A stretch of 64,000 nt of DNA from Paracoccus versutus (GTDB lineage Bacteria > Pseudomonadota > Alphaproteobacteria > Rhodobacterales > Rhodobacteraceae): the NCBI RefSeq assembly GCF_000763885.1, contig NZ_JRKO01000029.1:1-64000 (forward strand), given 5' to 3'. This document shows positions 37,402-46,994 of the stretch, in pieces. Both the position numbers and the translations under genes were made by a program. Each line of letters begins with the position of its first letter. The stretch's first letter is position 1. A model generated the notes under the pieces. It was given only the letters and a program-made list of their open reading frames with translations, was not told where the DNA came from and made no database searches.

Positions 37402-37430
37402 TATCTAGTCACCAAGGCGCGGATTGGCAA
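37402..37430 (-). promoter_or_regulatory. Candidate sigma70 promoter of secG
   Basis: On the minus strand TTGCCA (37425-37430) and TAGATA (37402-37407) are 17 bp apart. The predicted start is near 37395, 22 nt before the GTG at 37373. Confidence 0.55.
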
Positions 37431-37442
37431 GCGGGGGCTGGC

Positions 37443-38876
37443 ATGGGCGCGTTGATGATCCAGGGAACCGGGTCGAATGTCGGGAAATCGCTGCTGGTGG
37501 CGGGGCTGTGCCGGGCCGCCAGGCTGCGCGGGATCAGCGTGGCGCCCTTCAAGCCGCAGAACATGTCGAACAATGCCGCCGTGACCCCGGACGGGGGCGA
37601 GATCGGCCGGGCGCAGGCGCTGCAGGCGCGGGCGGCGGGGCTGGCGCCCTCGGTCCACATGAACCCGGTGCTGCTGAAGCCCGAAACCGACCGCGCCGCG
37701 CAGGTGGTGGTGCAGGGCCGCGCCGTGGCGCGGGCCGCGGCGGCGGATTACGGCGCGCTCAAGGCGCAGCTGATGGGCGCGGTGCTGGACAGTTTTGCCC
37801 GGCTGCGCGCCGCGCATGACCTGGTGCTGGTCGAGGGCGCGGGCAGCCCGGCCGAGGTCAACCTGCGCGCCCGCGACATCGCCAACATGGGATTCGCCCG
37901 CGCCGCCGATGTTCCGGTGGTGCTGGCCGGCGACATCGACCGCGGCGGGGTGATCGCGCAGATCGTCGGCACCCAGGCGGTGATCGACCCGGCGGATGCG
38001 GCGATGATCCGCGGCTTCGTCATCAACCGCTTTCGCGGCGATCCCTCGCTTTTCGATGCCGGCCGGGTCTTTATCGCGCAGCGCACCGGCTGGCCGGACC
38101 TGGGCCTCGTGCCGTGGTTCGCCGATGCCGCGCTTTTGCCGGCCGAGGATGCGGTGGACCTGCGCCGCACCCGCGGCACGGGCGGGCTGCACATCGCCTG
38201 CCCGATGCTGTCGCGGATCGCGAATTTCGACGATCTCGACCCCTTGGCGGCCGAGCCGGGGGTGCGGCTGACCATGGTGCCGCCCGGACAGGCGCTGCCG
38301 GGCGATGCCGACCTGGTGGTCCTGCCGGGCACGAAATCGACGCGGGGCGACCTGGCCTTTCTGCGCCAGCAGGGCTGGGACGTGGACCTGGCCGCGCATC
38401 TGCGGCGCGGCGGGCGGTGCCTGGGCATCTGCGGCGGCTACCAGATGCTGGGCCGCTGGGTCCACGACCCCGAGGGGCATGACGGCGACTCCGGCAGCAC
38501 CCCCGGCCTGGGCCTGCTGGACGTCGAGACCCGCATGGCGCCCGACAAGCGCCTGACGCGGGCCCAAGGCACCGCGCTTGGCCAGCCCGTCGAGGGCTAC
38601 GAGATCCACATGGGCCGGACCGAGGGGCCGGACTGCGCCCGCCCCTTCGCCCATGTCCCCGGCCCGGACGGCGCCACCAGCCCCGACGGGCGCGTCGCCG
38701 GCACCTATCTGCACGGGCTGTTCTCGGGCGACGCTTTCCGTGCCGCCTGGCTTGGGCAGTTCGGCGCAGCTTCGGCGCTGGATTACGGCGCGGGGGTCGA
38801 GACGGTGCTGGACCGGCTGGCCGCGCATCTCGAGGCGCATCTGGACATCGACCAGATTTTCGCGCTGGCGCGCTAG
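37443..38876 (+). CDS. cobQ: Cobyric acid synthase
   Basis: The 477-residue enzyme amidates four carboxyl groups of adenosylcobyrinate a,c-diamide with glutamine in B12 synthesis. The ATP loop is [20 protein letters not shown] at the start, followed by [21 protein letters not shown] glutaminase-like C-half has [14 protein letters not shown] (nucleophile Cys) and [11 protein letters not shown] (catalytic His region). The length is normal. No other cob genes are nearby, but the product of the pathway is the cofactor of the methylmalonyl-CoA mutase encoded at 4657-6801. The 3' end is followed by imperfect copies of its own last codons. Confidence 0.96.
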   Translation: MGALMIQGTGSNVGKSLLVAGLCRAARLRGISVAPFKPQNMSNNAAVTPDGGEIGRAQALQARAAGLAPSVHMNPVLLKPETDRAAQVVVQGRAVARAAAADYGALKAQLMGAVLDSFARLRAAHDLVLVEGAGSPAEVNLRARDIANMGFARAADVPVVLAGDIDRGGVIAQIVGTQAVIDPADAAMIRGFVINRFRGDPSLFDAGRVFIAQRTGWPDLGLVPWFADAALLPAEDAVDLRRTRGTGGLHIACPMLSRIANFDDLDPLAAEPGVRLTMVPPGQALPGDADLVVLPGTKSTRGDLAFLRQQGWDVDLAAHLRRGGRCLGICGGYQMLGRWVHDPEGHDGDSGSTPGLGLLDVETRMAPDKRLTRAQGTALGQPVEGYEIHMGRTEGPDCARPFAHVPGPDGATSPDGRVAGTYLHGLFSGDAFRAAWLGQFGAASALDYGAGVETVLDRLAAHLEAHLDIDQIFALAR

Positions 38877-38937
38877 GGACCGGATTTTCGCACTGGCGCG
38901 CGAGGGGCCGGCCCTTTGCGCCGGCGCGGCTAGAGGG
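38851..38937 (+). repeat. Imperfect 28-bp tandem duplication at the cobQ stop
   Basis: Unit 1 (38851-38878) contains the last cobQ codons and the TAG stop. Unit 2 (38879-38906) matches it at 25 of 28 positions. A third, more diverged copy (38907-38937) leads to the SDR stop codon. Key string: ATTTTCGC-CTGGCGCGC. It lies between the convergent ends of cobQ and the SDR gene. Confidence 0.7.
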
Positions 38938-39583
38938 TTTCCGCCAGGATGCGCTCGGCCTCGGCCAGGCAGGGGGTCAGGCGGGCGCGGTCCTCGCCGG
39001 GGAAGAAGCGGGCGCGCACCGCGGTGGGCATGGGCGCCGGCTCGGCGATGACGACGCGCGGGCCCAGGGATGCGTTCTCGGCCTGCCAGCTTTGGGCCAG
39101 GGCGATCTGCCCGGCCTTGGTCGCGCCATAGCTGCCGAAGAACTTCTGCCCGGCGCGCTTGTCGTCGAAGAACAGCGCCGTGCCCTGGCGGGCGCGCAAC
39201 AGCGGCTCGATCAGGTTGAGCAGCCCGCGCGTGGCGACGATGTTCAGGTCGACCGATTTCTGGAAATCCTTGGCGTCGATATGCCCGGCCGGCGACAGCG
39301 GCGCGGCATGGATCGCCGTATGGGCCCAGAGATCGAGCCCGCCCCAGCGCTCCATCGCCGCCCGGACCATCTGCACCATGGCCTGCGGCTCGCCCACGTC
39401 CATCGGCGCCAGCGTGGCCGAGCCGCCGGCCTTGCGGATGCGGTCGTCCAGTTCCTCAAGCGCGCCGGTGGTGCGGGCGACGGCCAGGATATGCCAGCCG
39501 CGCGCGGCAAGGGTTTCGGCCAAAGCGGCGCCAAGGCCGCGCGAGGCGCCGGTGATCAGCGCGATTTTGTCATGCTCGGTCAT
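38930..39583 (-). CDS. SDR-family oxidoreductase
   Basis: The product is 217 residues, a short-chain dehydrogenase with the Rossmann motif TGASRGLG (about residues 11-18) and the DVGEPQ acidic position. The active-site Tyr/Lys are in SYGATKAGQIALA (YxxxK). The usual catalytic Ser 13 residues before that Tyr is not present. The sequence there is TALFFDDKRAGQKFF. It may therefore act on an unusual substrate or use another residue. It is cytoplasmic and the substrate is unknown. It converges with cobQ. Confidence 0.87.
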   Translation of the reverse strand: MTEHDKIALITGASRGLGAALAETLAARGWHILAVARTTGALEELDDRIRKAGGSATLAPMDVGEPQAMVQMVRAAMERWGGLDLWAHTAIHAAPLSPAGHIDAKDFQKSVDLNIVATRGLLNLIEPLLRARQGTALFFDDKRAGQKFFGSYGATKAGQIALAQSWQAENASLGPRVVIAEPAPMPTAVRARFFPGEDRARLTPCLAEAERILAETL

Positions 39584-39692
39584 GGTGCCGATTTCGCACC
39601 GGCCGCGGCGGCGCGCAAGCCCCTTGCAGCGGGGCTGCCGGCAACTGCGTCACATTGACCTTGCCGCCGCCCGCGGCGCTGATCGGGGGCTT

Positions 39693-40091
39693 TCAGTCGG
39701 GCTGCTGCAGCTTGGCCAGCGCGGACTGGCACATGCCCAGGCCCAGCCAGCGGCAGCCGTTGCAGATCCGCTCCAGGTCCCTGGGCTGCAGCCGCGCCGC
39801 GGCGCGGGCCTGGGCCTCGGCCCAGGTCATGCGCTGGCCTGGGCGGATGTCCAGCGCCGCGGCATGGCGCCGGTCCAGCCGGCTGATCCGGTCGTCCGCG
39901 GCGCAGCCCATGCCGCGCCGCGACGGGCAGGGGGCGCAGATCGAATCGGCCATGACGGTAAAGACCACCGGCACCTGCGGATCGGCGCGCAGCCGGCCCA
40001 GGACGACGGCGTTCATGTTCCGGGTGAACTCGGGCGAATAGCCGCGCCCCTGCCAGCCGATCGAGCAAAGCACGTGATGGGGGCGCAGCAG
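39693..40091 (-). CDS. DUF1284-family protein, start unresolved
   Basis: About 132 residues are clearly homologous to DUF1284. LLRPHHVLCSIGWQGRGYS and EFTRNMNAVVLGRLR come first. Then come five or more conserved Cys (SICAPCPSRRGMGC; ICNGCRWLGLGMCQ), which suggest an Fe-S or metal site. No ATG, GTG or TTG exists between the gltA stop and the conserved start. The frame is open back into gltA to an ATG at 40244. A CTG at 40091 or a GTG at 40073 (which would lose RPHH) are the alternatives. I report the CTG form. The gltA terminator hairpin ends 3 bp upstream. Confidence 0.6.
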   Translation of the reverse strand: MLRPHHVLCSIGWQGRGYSPEFTRNMNAVVLGRLRADPQVPVVFTVMADSICAPCPSRRGMGCAADDRISRLDRRHAAALDIRPGQRMTWAEAQARAAARLQPRDLERICNGCRWLGLGMCQSALAKLQQPD

Positions 40092-40093
40092 AA

Positions 40094-40118
40094 CGGCCCC
40101 GGAACTGGTCCGGGGCCG
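40094..40118 (-). terminator. Probable terminator of gltA
   Basis: A perfect 10-bp stem (CGGCCCCGGA, 5-nt loop, TCCGGGGCCG) lies 24 bp past the gltA stop. On the minus strand it is followed by TTCTGC. It abuts the conserved start of the DUF1284 frame. Confidence 0.55.
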
Positions 40119-40141
40119 ATGCTGGTCCTGGACGGTCGCGC

Positions 40142-41434
40142 TCAGCGGGCGTCCAGCGGCTTGTAATCGCGCCGCGGCGAGCCGACGTAAAGCTGGCGCG
40201 GGCGGCCGATCTTGTTCTGCGGGTCGGCGATCATCTCCTTCCACTGCGAGATCCAGCCGACGGTCCGCGACAGCGCGAAGATCGGGGTGAACATCGAGGT
40301 CGGGAAGCCCATGGCTTCCAGGATGATGCCCGAGTAGAAATCGACGTTGGGATAGAGCTTCTTCGAGACGAAATACTCGTCCTCCAGCGCGATCTTCTCG
40401 AGCTCCTTGGCGACTTGCAGCGTCGGGTTGTTGTGGACGCCCAGCAGGTCCAGCACCTCGTCGGCCGATTCCTTCATCACCTTGGCGCGCGGGTCGAAGT
40501 TCTTGTAGACGCGGTGGCCAAAGCCCATCAGCCGGAACGGGTCGTTCTTGTCCTTGGCGCGGGCGATGAATTCGGGGATGCGCTCGACCGAGCCGATCTC
40601 GCGCAGCATCTCCAGGCAGGCCTGGTTGGCGCCGCCATGCGCCGGGCCCCAGAGGCAGGCGATGCCGGCCGCGATGCAGGCAAAGGGGTTGGCCCCCGAA
40701 GAGCCGGCCAGGCGCACGGTCGAGGTCGAGGCGTTCTGCTCGTGATCGGCGTGCAGCGTGAAGATGCGGTCCATGGCGCGGGCCAGGGCCGGATCGACAT
40801 TATAGGGCTCGGCCGGGACCGAGAAGCACATGTGCAGGAAGTTGCTGGCATAATCCAGCTCGTTCCGGGGATAGACGAAGGGCTGGCCCAGCGAATACTT
40901 GTAGGCCATGGCGGCGATGGTCGGCACCTTGGCGATCAGCCGGATCGAGGCGATCTCGCGCTGCACCGGGTCGTTGATGTCGATCGAATCGTGGTAGAAG
41001 GCGGACATCGCGCCCACGACGCCCACCATGGTCGCCATCGGGTGGCTGTCGCGGCGGAAGCCGCGGAAGAAATAGTGCATCTGCTCATGCACCATGGTGT
41101 GGCGGGTGATCCGGGTCTCGAAATCGACCAGCTGGTCGGGGGTCGGCAATTCGCCGTAAAGCAGCAGGTAGCAGACTTCCAGGTAATGCGACTGCGCGGC
41201 CAATTGCTCGATCGGATAGCCGCGATACCACAGCTCGCCCTTGTCCCCGTCGATATAGGTGATCGTCGAATCACAGGACGCGGTCGAGGTAAAGCCGGGG
41301 TCATAGGTGAAAACGCCCGCCTCGCCGTAGAGCTTGCGGATGTCGACCACATCCGGCCCCGCGGTCGGGGACAGGACCGCGAGGTCGTAGTCCTTGCCCG
41401 CCAGATGCAGTCTTGCGGCTTTTTCTTCTGCCAT
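40142..41434 (-). CDS. gltA: Citrate synthase
   Basis: The 430-residue type II enzyme condenses acetyl-CoA and oxaloacetate. The N-terminal beta region is followed by [20 protein letters not shown]. Catalytic residues lie in [20 protein letters not shown] (His near 266) and [16 protein letters not shown] (His near 307), with an Asp in the later [14 protein letters not shown]. The length and the C-terminal RPRQLYVG match Gram-negative hexameric GltA, which is NADH-sensitive. A ribosome site (AAAGGAA) precedes the ATG. gltX lies upstream on the same strand. Confidence 0.97.
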   Translation of the reverse strand: MAEEKAARLHLAGKDYDLAVLSPTAGPDVVDIRKLYGEAGVFTYDPGFTSTASCDSTITYIDGDKGELWYRGYPIEQLAAQSHYLEVCYLLLYGELPTPDQLVDFETRITRHTMVHEQMHYFFRGFRRDSHPMATMVGVVGAMSAFYHDSIDINDPVQREIASIRLIAKVPTIAAMAYKYSLGQPFVYPRNELDYASNFLHMCFSVPAEPYNVDPALARAMDRIFTLHADHEQNASTSTVRLAGSSGANPFACIAAGIACLWGPAHGGANQACLEMLREIGSVERIPEFIARAKDKNDPFRLMGFGHRVYKNFDPRAKVMKESADEVLDLLGVHNNPTLQVAKELEKIALEDEYFVSKKLYPNVDFYSGIILEAMGFPTSMFTPIFALSRTVGWISQWKEMIADPQNKIGRPRQLYVGSPRRDYKPLDAR

Positions 41435-41488
41435 TCCCAGTTCCTTTCACCTGTCTCCGGCCCGCAGGCCGGGTGATGGGGGCGGGTC

Positions 41489-42895
41489 TCAGCCCGCTTG
41501 ATCCTGCAGCCGGGCCACCGTTTCGTCGCGGCCAAGCGCCAACATCATGTCGAACACGCTGGGGGTGGAACTGCGCCCGGCCAGTGCCGCGCGAAGCGGC
41601 GCTGCGACCTTGCCCAGCCCCAGCCCGTGCGACTCGCCAATCCGCTTGGCTGCCGCTTCGAGTTCGTTGCGGTCCCAGCTAGCATTCTGCACCGCGGCAG
41701 TCAATTCAGTCAGTATACCACGGGATACAGTATCCAGCGCCGCTGCCGCCTTTTCCTCGACCGCGACCGGCCGGTCGATCAGCGCGAAATGCGCCTGGTC
41801 GAGCAGCGCGGGCAGGGTCTTGGCCTTGGCCTTCAGCGCCTCCAGCGCGGGAAGCAGCCGGGCGATCTGGCGTCCGGACAGCGGCGGTGCGCCGGTCGCG
41901 GCGCGGAAACGCGCGATTTCCTCCAGCAATTCGGCATCTCCCATCCGGGCGATATGCCAGCCGCTGACATGTTCCAGCTTCTTGAAGTCCAGCCGGGCCG
42001 GGGCCTTGCCGATGCCGTCCAGGTCGAACCAGGCCCTGGCCTGGGCATCGTCGAACAGCTCGTCGTCGCCATGGCTCCAGCCCAGCCGCGCCAGGTAGTT
42101 GCGCATCGCCGCCGCCGGATAGCCCATGGCGGCATATTCGTGCAGGCCCACGGCGCCATGGCGCTTGGACAGCTTCTTGCCGTCCGGCCCGTGGATCAGC
42201 GGGATATGGGCAAAGACCGGGATGTCCCAGCCCATCGCCTGATAGATCTGGATCTGCCGCGCGGCATTGGTCAGGTGGTCGTCGCCCCGGATCACATGGG
42301 TCACGCCCATGTCGTGGTCGTCCACCACCACCGCCAGCATATAGGTGGGCGTCCCGTCCGAGCGCAGCAGCACCATGTCGTCCAGCTGCGCATTGCCGAA
42401 GGTCACGTCGCCCTGCACCGCATCGCGCACCACGGTTTCGCCGTCGCGCGGCGCCTTCAGCCGGATCGCATGGGGGCCGTCGGGCAGGCTGGCCGGATCG
42501 GCGTCGCGCCAGGGCGACAGGAACAGGGTCGAGCGCCCCTCGGCCTTGGCCTTTTCGCGAAAGGCCTCGATCTCCTCGGCGGTCGAGAAGCATTTGTAGG
42601 CGGTGCCGTTTTCCAGCATGGCGCGGGCGACCTCGGCATGGCGGGCGACGCCGGCGAACTGGCTGACCGGCTCGCCGTCCCAGTCCAGGCCCAGCCAGCG
42701 CAGGCCCTGCAGGATCGCCTCGGTCGCCTCGGGGGTCGAGCGGGCGCGGTCGGTATCCTCGATCCGCAGCAGGAATTTTCCGCCCCGCCCGCGGGCATAG
42801 AGCCAGTTGAACAGGGCCGTCCGCGCGCCCCCGATATGCAGGTAGCCGGTGGGCGAGGGCGCGAAGCGGGTCACGACGGGGCGGGAATCAGTCAT
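41489..42895 (-). CDS. gltX: Glutamate-tRNA ligase
   Basis: The 468-residue class I synthetase carries the HIGH motif as HIGG in [20 protein letters not shown] (about residue 20). The KMSKS motif is GKKLSKRHG (about 237-245). Further family blocks are [30 protein letters not shown] and [20 protein letters not shown]. The C-terminal anticodon-binding helical region is complete. I place the start at ATG 42895 ([17 protein letters not shown]). A longer frame upstream has random composition. Whether it also charges tRNA-Gln is not visible. It diverges from the comEC-like gene. Confidence 0.96.
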   Translation of the reverse strand: MTDSRPVVTRFAPSPTGYLHIGGARTALFNWLYARGRGGKFLLRIEDTDRARSTPEATEAILQGLRWLGLDWDGEPVSQFAGVARHAEVARAMLENGTAYKCFSTAEEIEAFREKAKAEGRSTLFLSPWRDADPASLPDGPHAIRLKAPRDGETVVRDAVQGDVTFGNAQLDDMVLLRSDGTPTYMLAVVVDDHDMGVTHVIRGDDHLTNAARQIQIYQAMGWDIPVFAHIPLIHGPDGKKLSKRHGAVGLHEYAAMGYPAAAMRNYLARLGWSHGDDELFDDAQARAWFDLDGIGKAPARLDFKKLEHVSGWHIARMGDAELLEEIARFRAATGAPPLSGRQIARLLPALEALKAKAKTLPALLDQAHFALIDRPVAVEEKAAAALDTVSRGILTELTAAVQNASWDRNELEAAAKRIGESHGLGLGKVAAPLRAALAGRSSTPSVFDMMLALGRDETVARLQDQAG

Positions 42896-43016
42896 CAGCG
42901 GTCCGGTCAGTTTCAGAAAACGGGGCCATCGGCCATGCCCGTTAATCCTTTCGAAAGGTCGGCATGCCAATCTTGGCGCCACAGATAAGCAAGTGCCACG
43001 GCAAGGACAAGTTTTG

Positions 43017-45197
43017 GTGACGGAATCGGTGAATGCTTTGCAAACGCGGCTGCCGGCCCTGGCGCCGCGCGGCGGGCGGCAGGCGGCGGCCGGGCTGCGG
43101 CCGTCGGTCGGCATTCGCGCCGGGCTGCTGCCCTGGATGCCCTTCTGGCTTGCGCTGGGCATCGGCGGCTGGTTCCTGCTGCCGCGGGAACCGGGGCCGG
43201 GCTTCCATGCCGGGCTGGTCCTGGCCGGGGTCGCCTGCCTGCTGCTGCCCGGCGGGGCGATGCGGCTGGCCGGGTCCGGCAGGCTGGGCTGGGCCTGGGC
43301 GGACCGGCTGCGGCTGGCCGCCTTCGCAGCCTTGCTGGTGGTGCTGGGGGCGGGGCTCGCCGGGGTCCGGGCGCATTTGGTCGCCGCCCCGGTGCTGGAT
43401 TTCCGCTATTACGGCCCGGTCGAGGGGCGGGTCGTGGGCATCGACCGCTCGTCGCGCGACCGGATGCGGCTGCTGCTCGATCAGGTCGGGCTGCACGAGG
43501 TCGCGCCCGGCCGCACGCCGGCGCGGGTGCGGATCTCGCTGATGGAGCCGCAGGAACTGCCGGTGCCCGGCCAGCGCGTGATGCTGACCGCGCATCTGGG
43601 TCCGCCCGCCGGCCCGTCCGAGCCGGGCGGCTTCGACTTCCGCCGCCTGGCCTGGTTCGAACGCCTGGGCGCGGTGGGCTATGCCCGCGCGCCGGTGATG
43701 ACGGTCGAGCCGCCGGCCGATGGCGGGGTGCTGGCGCTGCACCGCATCCGCATGTCGCTGTCCCAGGCCATGCAGGAGCGGATCGGCGGCCAGGCGGGGG
43801 CGGTCTCGGCCGCGCTGATGACCGGCGACCGTTCCGGCATCGCCGAGCAGACCAACCAGATCATGCGCGATTCGAATCTTTACCACATCGTGTCGATCTC
43901 GGGGCTGCACATGAGCATGCTGGCCGGCTTCGTCTATGCCGCGTTGCGGCTGGGCGGCGTGGCGGCGCAGGGGCTGGGCTGGGGGCGGTCGGTGCCGGTC
44001 CACAAGCTGGCGGCGGCGGGGGCGCTTGGCGCCTCGGCGCTGTATCTGTGGCTTTCGGGCGGCGGCGTCGCGACCGAGCGCGCCTTCATCATGGTGGCGG
44101 TGATGCTGCTTGCGATCATCGCCGACCGGCGCGCGGTGTCGCTGCGCACCGTCGCCGTCGCCGCCGGCCTCGTGCTGGTGCTGAACCCCGAGGCGCTGAC
44201 CGAGGCTGGCTTCCAGATGAGCTTTGCCGCCACGGTCGCGCTGATCCTGATGCAGGAGCCATGGGCAAGGCTGTCGCCGCGGCTGCCCTGGTGGGCTCGG
44301 CCGGTCCTGATGCTGTTTCTGTCCTCCTTCGTGGCCGGCATGGTGACGGCCCCCATCGCCGCGGCGCATTTCGGGCGGATGACGCAATACGGCCTGCTGG
44401 CCAACATGCTGGTCGTGCCCGTCGTCGGCGCGCTGGTGATGCCGGGCGGGGTCTTCGCCGCGCTGCTGGCTCCGCTGGGCTTGGCGCAACCGGCCCTGTG
44501 GCTGATGGGGCTGGGAACCGGCTGGATGCTGGCGGTCGCGCAATGGATCTCGGACCTGGGCGGGGCGGTCACGCTGTTTCCCGTCGCGCCGCGCGCCGTC
44601 CTGCCGCTGATGGCCGTGGGCGCCATGCTGCTTTTGCCCGGTGCGCAGCCCGCGGGCGCGCGCGGTCCCCTGCCGCTTTTGCGCCGGGGCACGGGCATCG
44701 CCCTGTTGGCGGCGGCGGGGGTGCTGTGGCTGGGTGCGACACGCCCTGACATCCTGGTTTCGGCCCAGGGCGACGCGGTGGCGGTGCTGACCCCCGCGGG
44801 CAGGGTGCCTTCGAAGCCCGGCGGCGGCAGCTTCGCGGTAGAGAGCTGGCTCAAGGCCGATGGCGACGCCGCCGATCAGGCCGGTGCCGCGGCGCGCCCG
44901 CTGTGGCAGGGCCCGCCCGCGAATCGCTGGGCGGAACTCGACCGAGGCGGGATCCGGCTTCGCATCCGCCACCTGACCGGCAGGGCCACGCGCGAGGATG
45001 CCCGCGGCCAATGCCGCGAAGGCGGCATCCTGGTCGCGAACGCCGCCCTTTCCCCCAGCCCCGCCGCCCTGGGCGAATGCCTGGTTCTCGATCCGCCCTA
45101 TCTGCGGAAACACGGCGCGGTGGCGATATTCCTGGAGCCTTCCGGCCCCAGATACGTTTCCGTCGACCGGCCGGGCATCCGCCGACTCTGGCACTGA
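43017..45197 (+). CDS. ComEC/Rec2-family DNA-uptake membrane protein
   Basis: The product is about 726 residues with many membrane segments. An N-terminal DUF4131-like OB domain is at about 110-260. The competence domain starts with [20 protein letters not shown] (about 285) and includes [20 protein letters not shown] and [16 protein letters not shown]. The C-terminal metallo-beta-lactamase-like domain of full ComEC is reduced to about 190 residues without its His/Asp metal motif. Rhodobacterales forms are often like this. The start is GTG 43017, with AAGGA 9 bases upstream. GTG 43029 is possible. The family carries single-stranded DNA across the inner membrane. Confidence 0.87.
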   Translation: MTESVNALQTRLPALAPRGGRQAAAGLRPSVGIRAGLLPWMPFWLALGIGGWFLLPREPGPGFHAGLVLAGVACLLLPGGAMRLAGSGRLGWAWADRLRLAAFAALLVVLGAGLAGVRAHLVAAPVLDFRYYGPVEGRVVGIDRSSRDRMRLLLDQVGLHEVAPGRTPARVRISLMEPQELPVPGQRVMLTAHLGPPAGPSEPGGFDFRRLAWFERLGAVGYARAPVMTVEPPADGGVLALHRIRMSLSQAMQERIGGQAGAVSAALMTGDRSGIAEQTNQIMRDSNLYHIVSISGLHMSMLAGFVYAALRLGGVAAQGLGWGRSVPVHKLAAAGALGASALYLWLSGGGVATERAFIMVAVMLLAIIADRRAVSLRTVAVAAGLVLVLNPEALTEAGFQMSFAATVALILMQEPWARLSPRLPWWARPVLMLFLSSFVAGMVTAPIAAAHFGRMTQYGLLANMLVVPVVGALVMPGGVFAALLAPLGLAQPALWLMGLGTGWMLAVAQWISDLGGAVTLFPVAPRAVLPLMAVGAMLLLPGAQPAGARGPLPLLRRGTGIALLAAAGVLWLGATRPDILVSAQGDAVAVLTPAGRVPSKPGGGSFAVESWLKADGDAADQAGAAARPLWQGPPANRWAELDRGGIRLRIRHLTGRATREDARGQCREGGILVANAALSPSPAALGECLVLDPPYLRKHGAVAIFLEPSGPRYVSVDRPGIRRLWH

Positions 45198-45222
45198 CGC
45201 AATCCGCATGGGGTCGAAGCAA

Positions 45223-45792
45223 ATGCATGGTCTGGTCAATCGCTGTATCGAGGCGTTCCTGCGCAACACCTATGGCAGCGCGACCTGGCAGCAGGTCGCC
45301 GCCGAAGCCGATGTCCACCCCGACGGGTTCCTGACCTGGGAAAGCAGCCCGGACAGCATCACCCATGCCATCGTCCTCGCCTCGGCCCGGCGGCTCGACA
45401 AATCGGTGGGCGAGCTGCTCGAGGATGTCGGGGCATGGCTGAGCCGGCAGGAGCAGATCCGCCGGCTGTTGCGGTTCGGCGGCGCGAATTTCCAGGAATT
45501 CGTCGAATCGCTGCGTGAATTGCCGGGCCGCATCCACCTGGTGATCCCCGACCTGGAGTTTCCCGGATTCACGGTCCTGTCCGACGCGCCGGGACGCTAC
45601 CGGATCATCGCCGAGCCGCACCAGCCGGGCCTGATGCGCGTCCTGGCCGGCATGCTGCGGGTGATGGCGGACGACTATGGCTCGCTTGCCGTCATTTCGG
45701 TCGTCCGGGACCGCATCGACATAGATGTCGTCCTGCCTGATTACTCCAGCAAGCGGGGCTTCGAGCTTTCCCCCAAGCGAGCGCAGATTTGA
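45223..45792 (+). CDS. H-NOX-fold (heme NO-binding) protein lacking heme-ligand residues
   Basis: The 189-residue product is recognisable as HNOB from its start MHGLVNRCIEAFLRNTYG and from EDVGAWLSR (about 67-75). RLLRFGGANFQEFVESL and GLMRVLAGMLRVMADDYG also fit. At the position of the proximal heme histidine (NLDxLH in classical proteins) there is Pro101 (SLRELPGRI). The YxSxR porphyrin-binding motif is replaced by YRIIAE (126-131). It may sense something else or bind heme differently. The next gene, a diguanylate cyclase, starts on its stop (TTGA). ATG 45208 is an alternative start. Confidence 0.85.
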   Translation: MHGLVNRCIEAFLRNTYGSATWQQVAAEADVHPDGFLTWESSPDSITHAIVLASARRLDKSVGELLEDVGAWLSRQEQIRRLLRFGGANFQEFVESLRELPGRIHLVIPDLEFPGFTVLSDAPGRYRIIAEPHQPGLMRVLAGMLRVMADDYGSLAVISVVRDRIDIDVVLPDYSSKRGFELSPKRAQI

Positions 45793-46763
45793 AAGACGCC
45801 GTGATAGACATTCGCACCCTGTCGGAGCTGATGCCGATGCATCTCATGGTGGATCGCGCCGGCGTGATGGTGTCGCGCGGCAAGACGCTTGCCAAGGTAT
45901 TGGGCAGCGCGTCCCGCCTGGAGGACGCCTTCATTCCCGCCAACAACCTGGGCCACCGCATCCGTTTCGAGGAGCTGTTTCCCCAGCTTGGCTGCGGCAG
46001 GCGGGTCTTTTTGCAGCTGCGCGACCATGGCGGCGTTTCCCTGCGCGGGCATGGCGTGCATCTGTCGCCGGACATGGCCATGCTCAACCTGGGCTTCGGC
46101 ATATATCTTTCCTCGGCAGTGCAGAAATTTGAATTGAACGATTCCGATTTTCCGCCGTCCGACCTGGCCATGGAATTCCTGTTCCTGCACGAGGCGAACC
46201 GCGCGGCGCTGCTGGAACTGTCGCGCGTCAACACCAGCCTGGAGGGCGCCCGCGAAAGCGCGCAGATCCTGTCGATCACCGATCCGCTGACCGGGCTGCT
46301 GAACAGGCGTGGCTTCGACGTCGTGTTTTCCAAGGCATTCGAGGCGCGCAACCGCAATCCCTTTGCGCTGGTCCACCTGGATCTCGACCATTTCAAGGAG
46401 GTCAACGACCGATTCGGCCATGCCGCCGGCGACCGCGTCCTGGTCACGGTGGCATCGGTCCTGGCCTCGGGGGTGCGTTCCGGCGACCGGGTCTGCCGCA
46501 TCGGCGGGGACGAGTTCCTGATCCTGATCTTCTCCGACAGGCCGGAGGAGGATGCGATGAACGTCTGCACCCGGATGATCCACCAGATCATGGCCGCGAA
46601 AACCTATCCGTGCCGGATCACGGCCAGCATGGGCGTCGCGGTGTCCGGCAACAGGCGCATCACCCACCAGCACCAGCTGTTCGAGATGGCGGATGCGGCG
46701 CTTTACCAGGCGAAGTTGGCCGGCAAGGGCAGGGTGGTACTGTGGACCGATCCCGGCGGCTGA
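45789..46763 (+). CDS. HNOBA-GGDEF diguanylate cyclase
   Basis: The product is 324 residues from TTG 45789, which overlaps the H-NOX stop. The N-terminal part (about 1-135) resembles the HNOBA domain that docks H-NOX proteins, with HLMVDRAGVMVSRGKTLAKV and IRFEELFPQ. LRGHGVHLSPDMAMLNLGFG also belongs to it. A coiled signalling helix follows. The GGDEF domain (about 165-320) has DPLTGLLNRRGFD, HLDLDHFKEVNDRFGH and an intact RIGGDEF active site. An RSGD sequence 5 residues before it matches the RxxD product-inhibition site. It should make c-di-GMP under control of its partner. Confidence 0.92.
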   Translation: MKDAVIDIRTLSELMPMHLMVDRAGVMVSRGKTLAKVLGSASRLEDAFIPANNLGHRIRFEELFPQLGCGRRVFLQLRDHGGVSLRGHGVHLSPDMAMLNLGFGIYLSSAVQKFELNDSDFPPSDLAMEFLFLHEANRAALLELSRVNTSLEGARESAQILSITDPLTGLLNRRGFDVVFSKAFEARNRNPFALVHLDLDHFKEVNDRFGHAAGDRVLVTVASVLASGVRSGDRVCRIGGDEFLILIFSDRPEEDAMNVCTRMIHQIMAAKTYPCRITASMGVAVSGNRRITHQHQLFEMADAALYQAKLAGKGRVVLWTDPGG

Positions 46764-46994
46764 TCCGCGCCTGGATGATCGGGGCGGATGATCGCGCTCC
46801 GGCCATGCCGCATGCCGCGCCTCAGCTGCGATCCGGTCCTGCTGTTCCGCGCCGCGGCGGCGCGTCCGCAGGATGGCCGGGCATGGACGGTGGGCGCGGG
46901 GCGCGGGATCGGCACAGGCGTCGCTCAACCATGAGGTTTTCTGCGCGCGCATTGCTGGTTACTGTGCGCCCAAACGAGTCGGGGGGTTGCGGGT

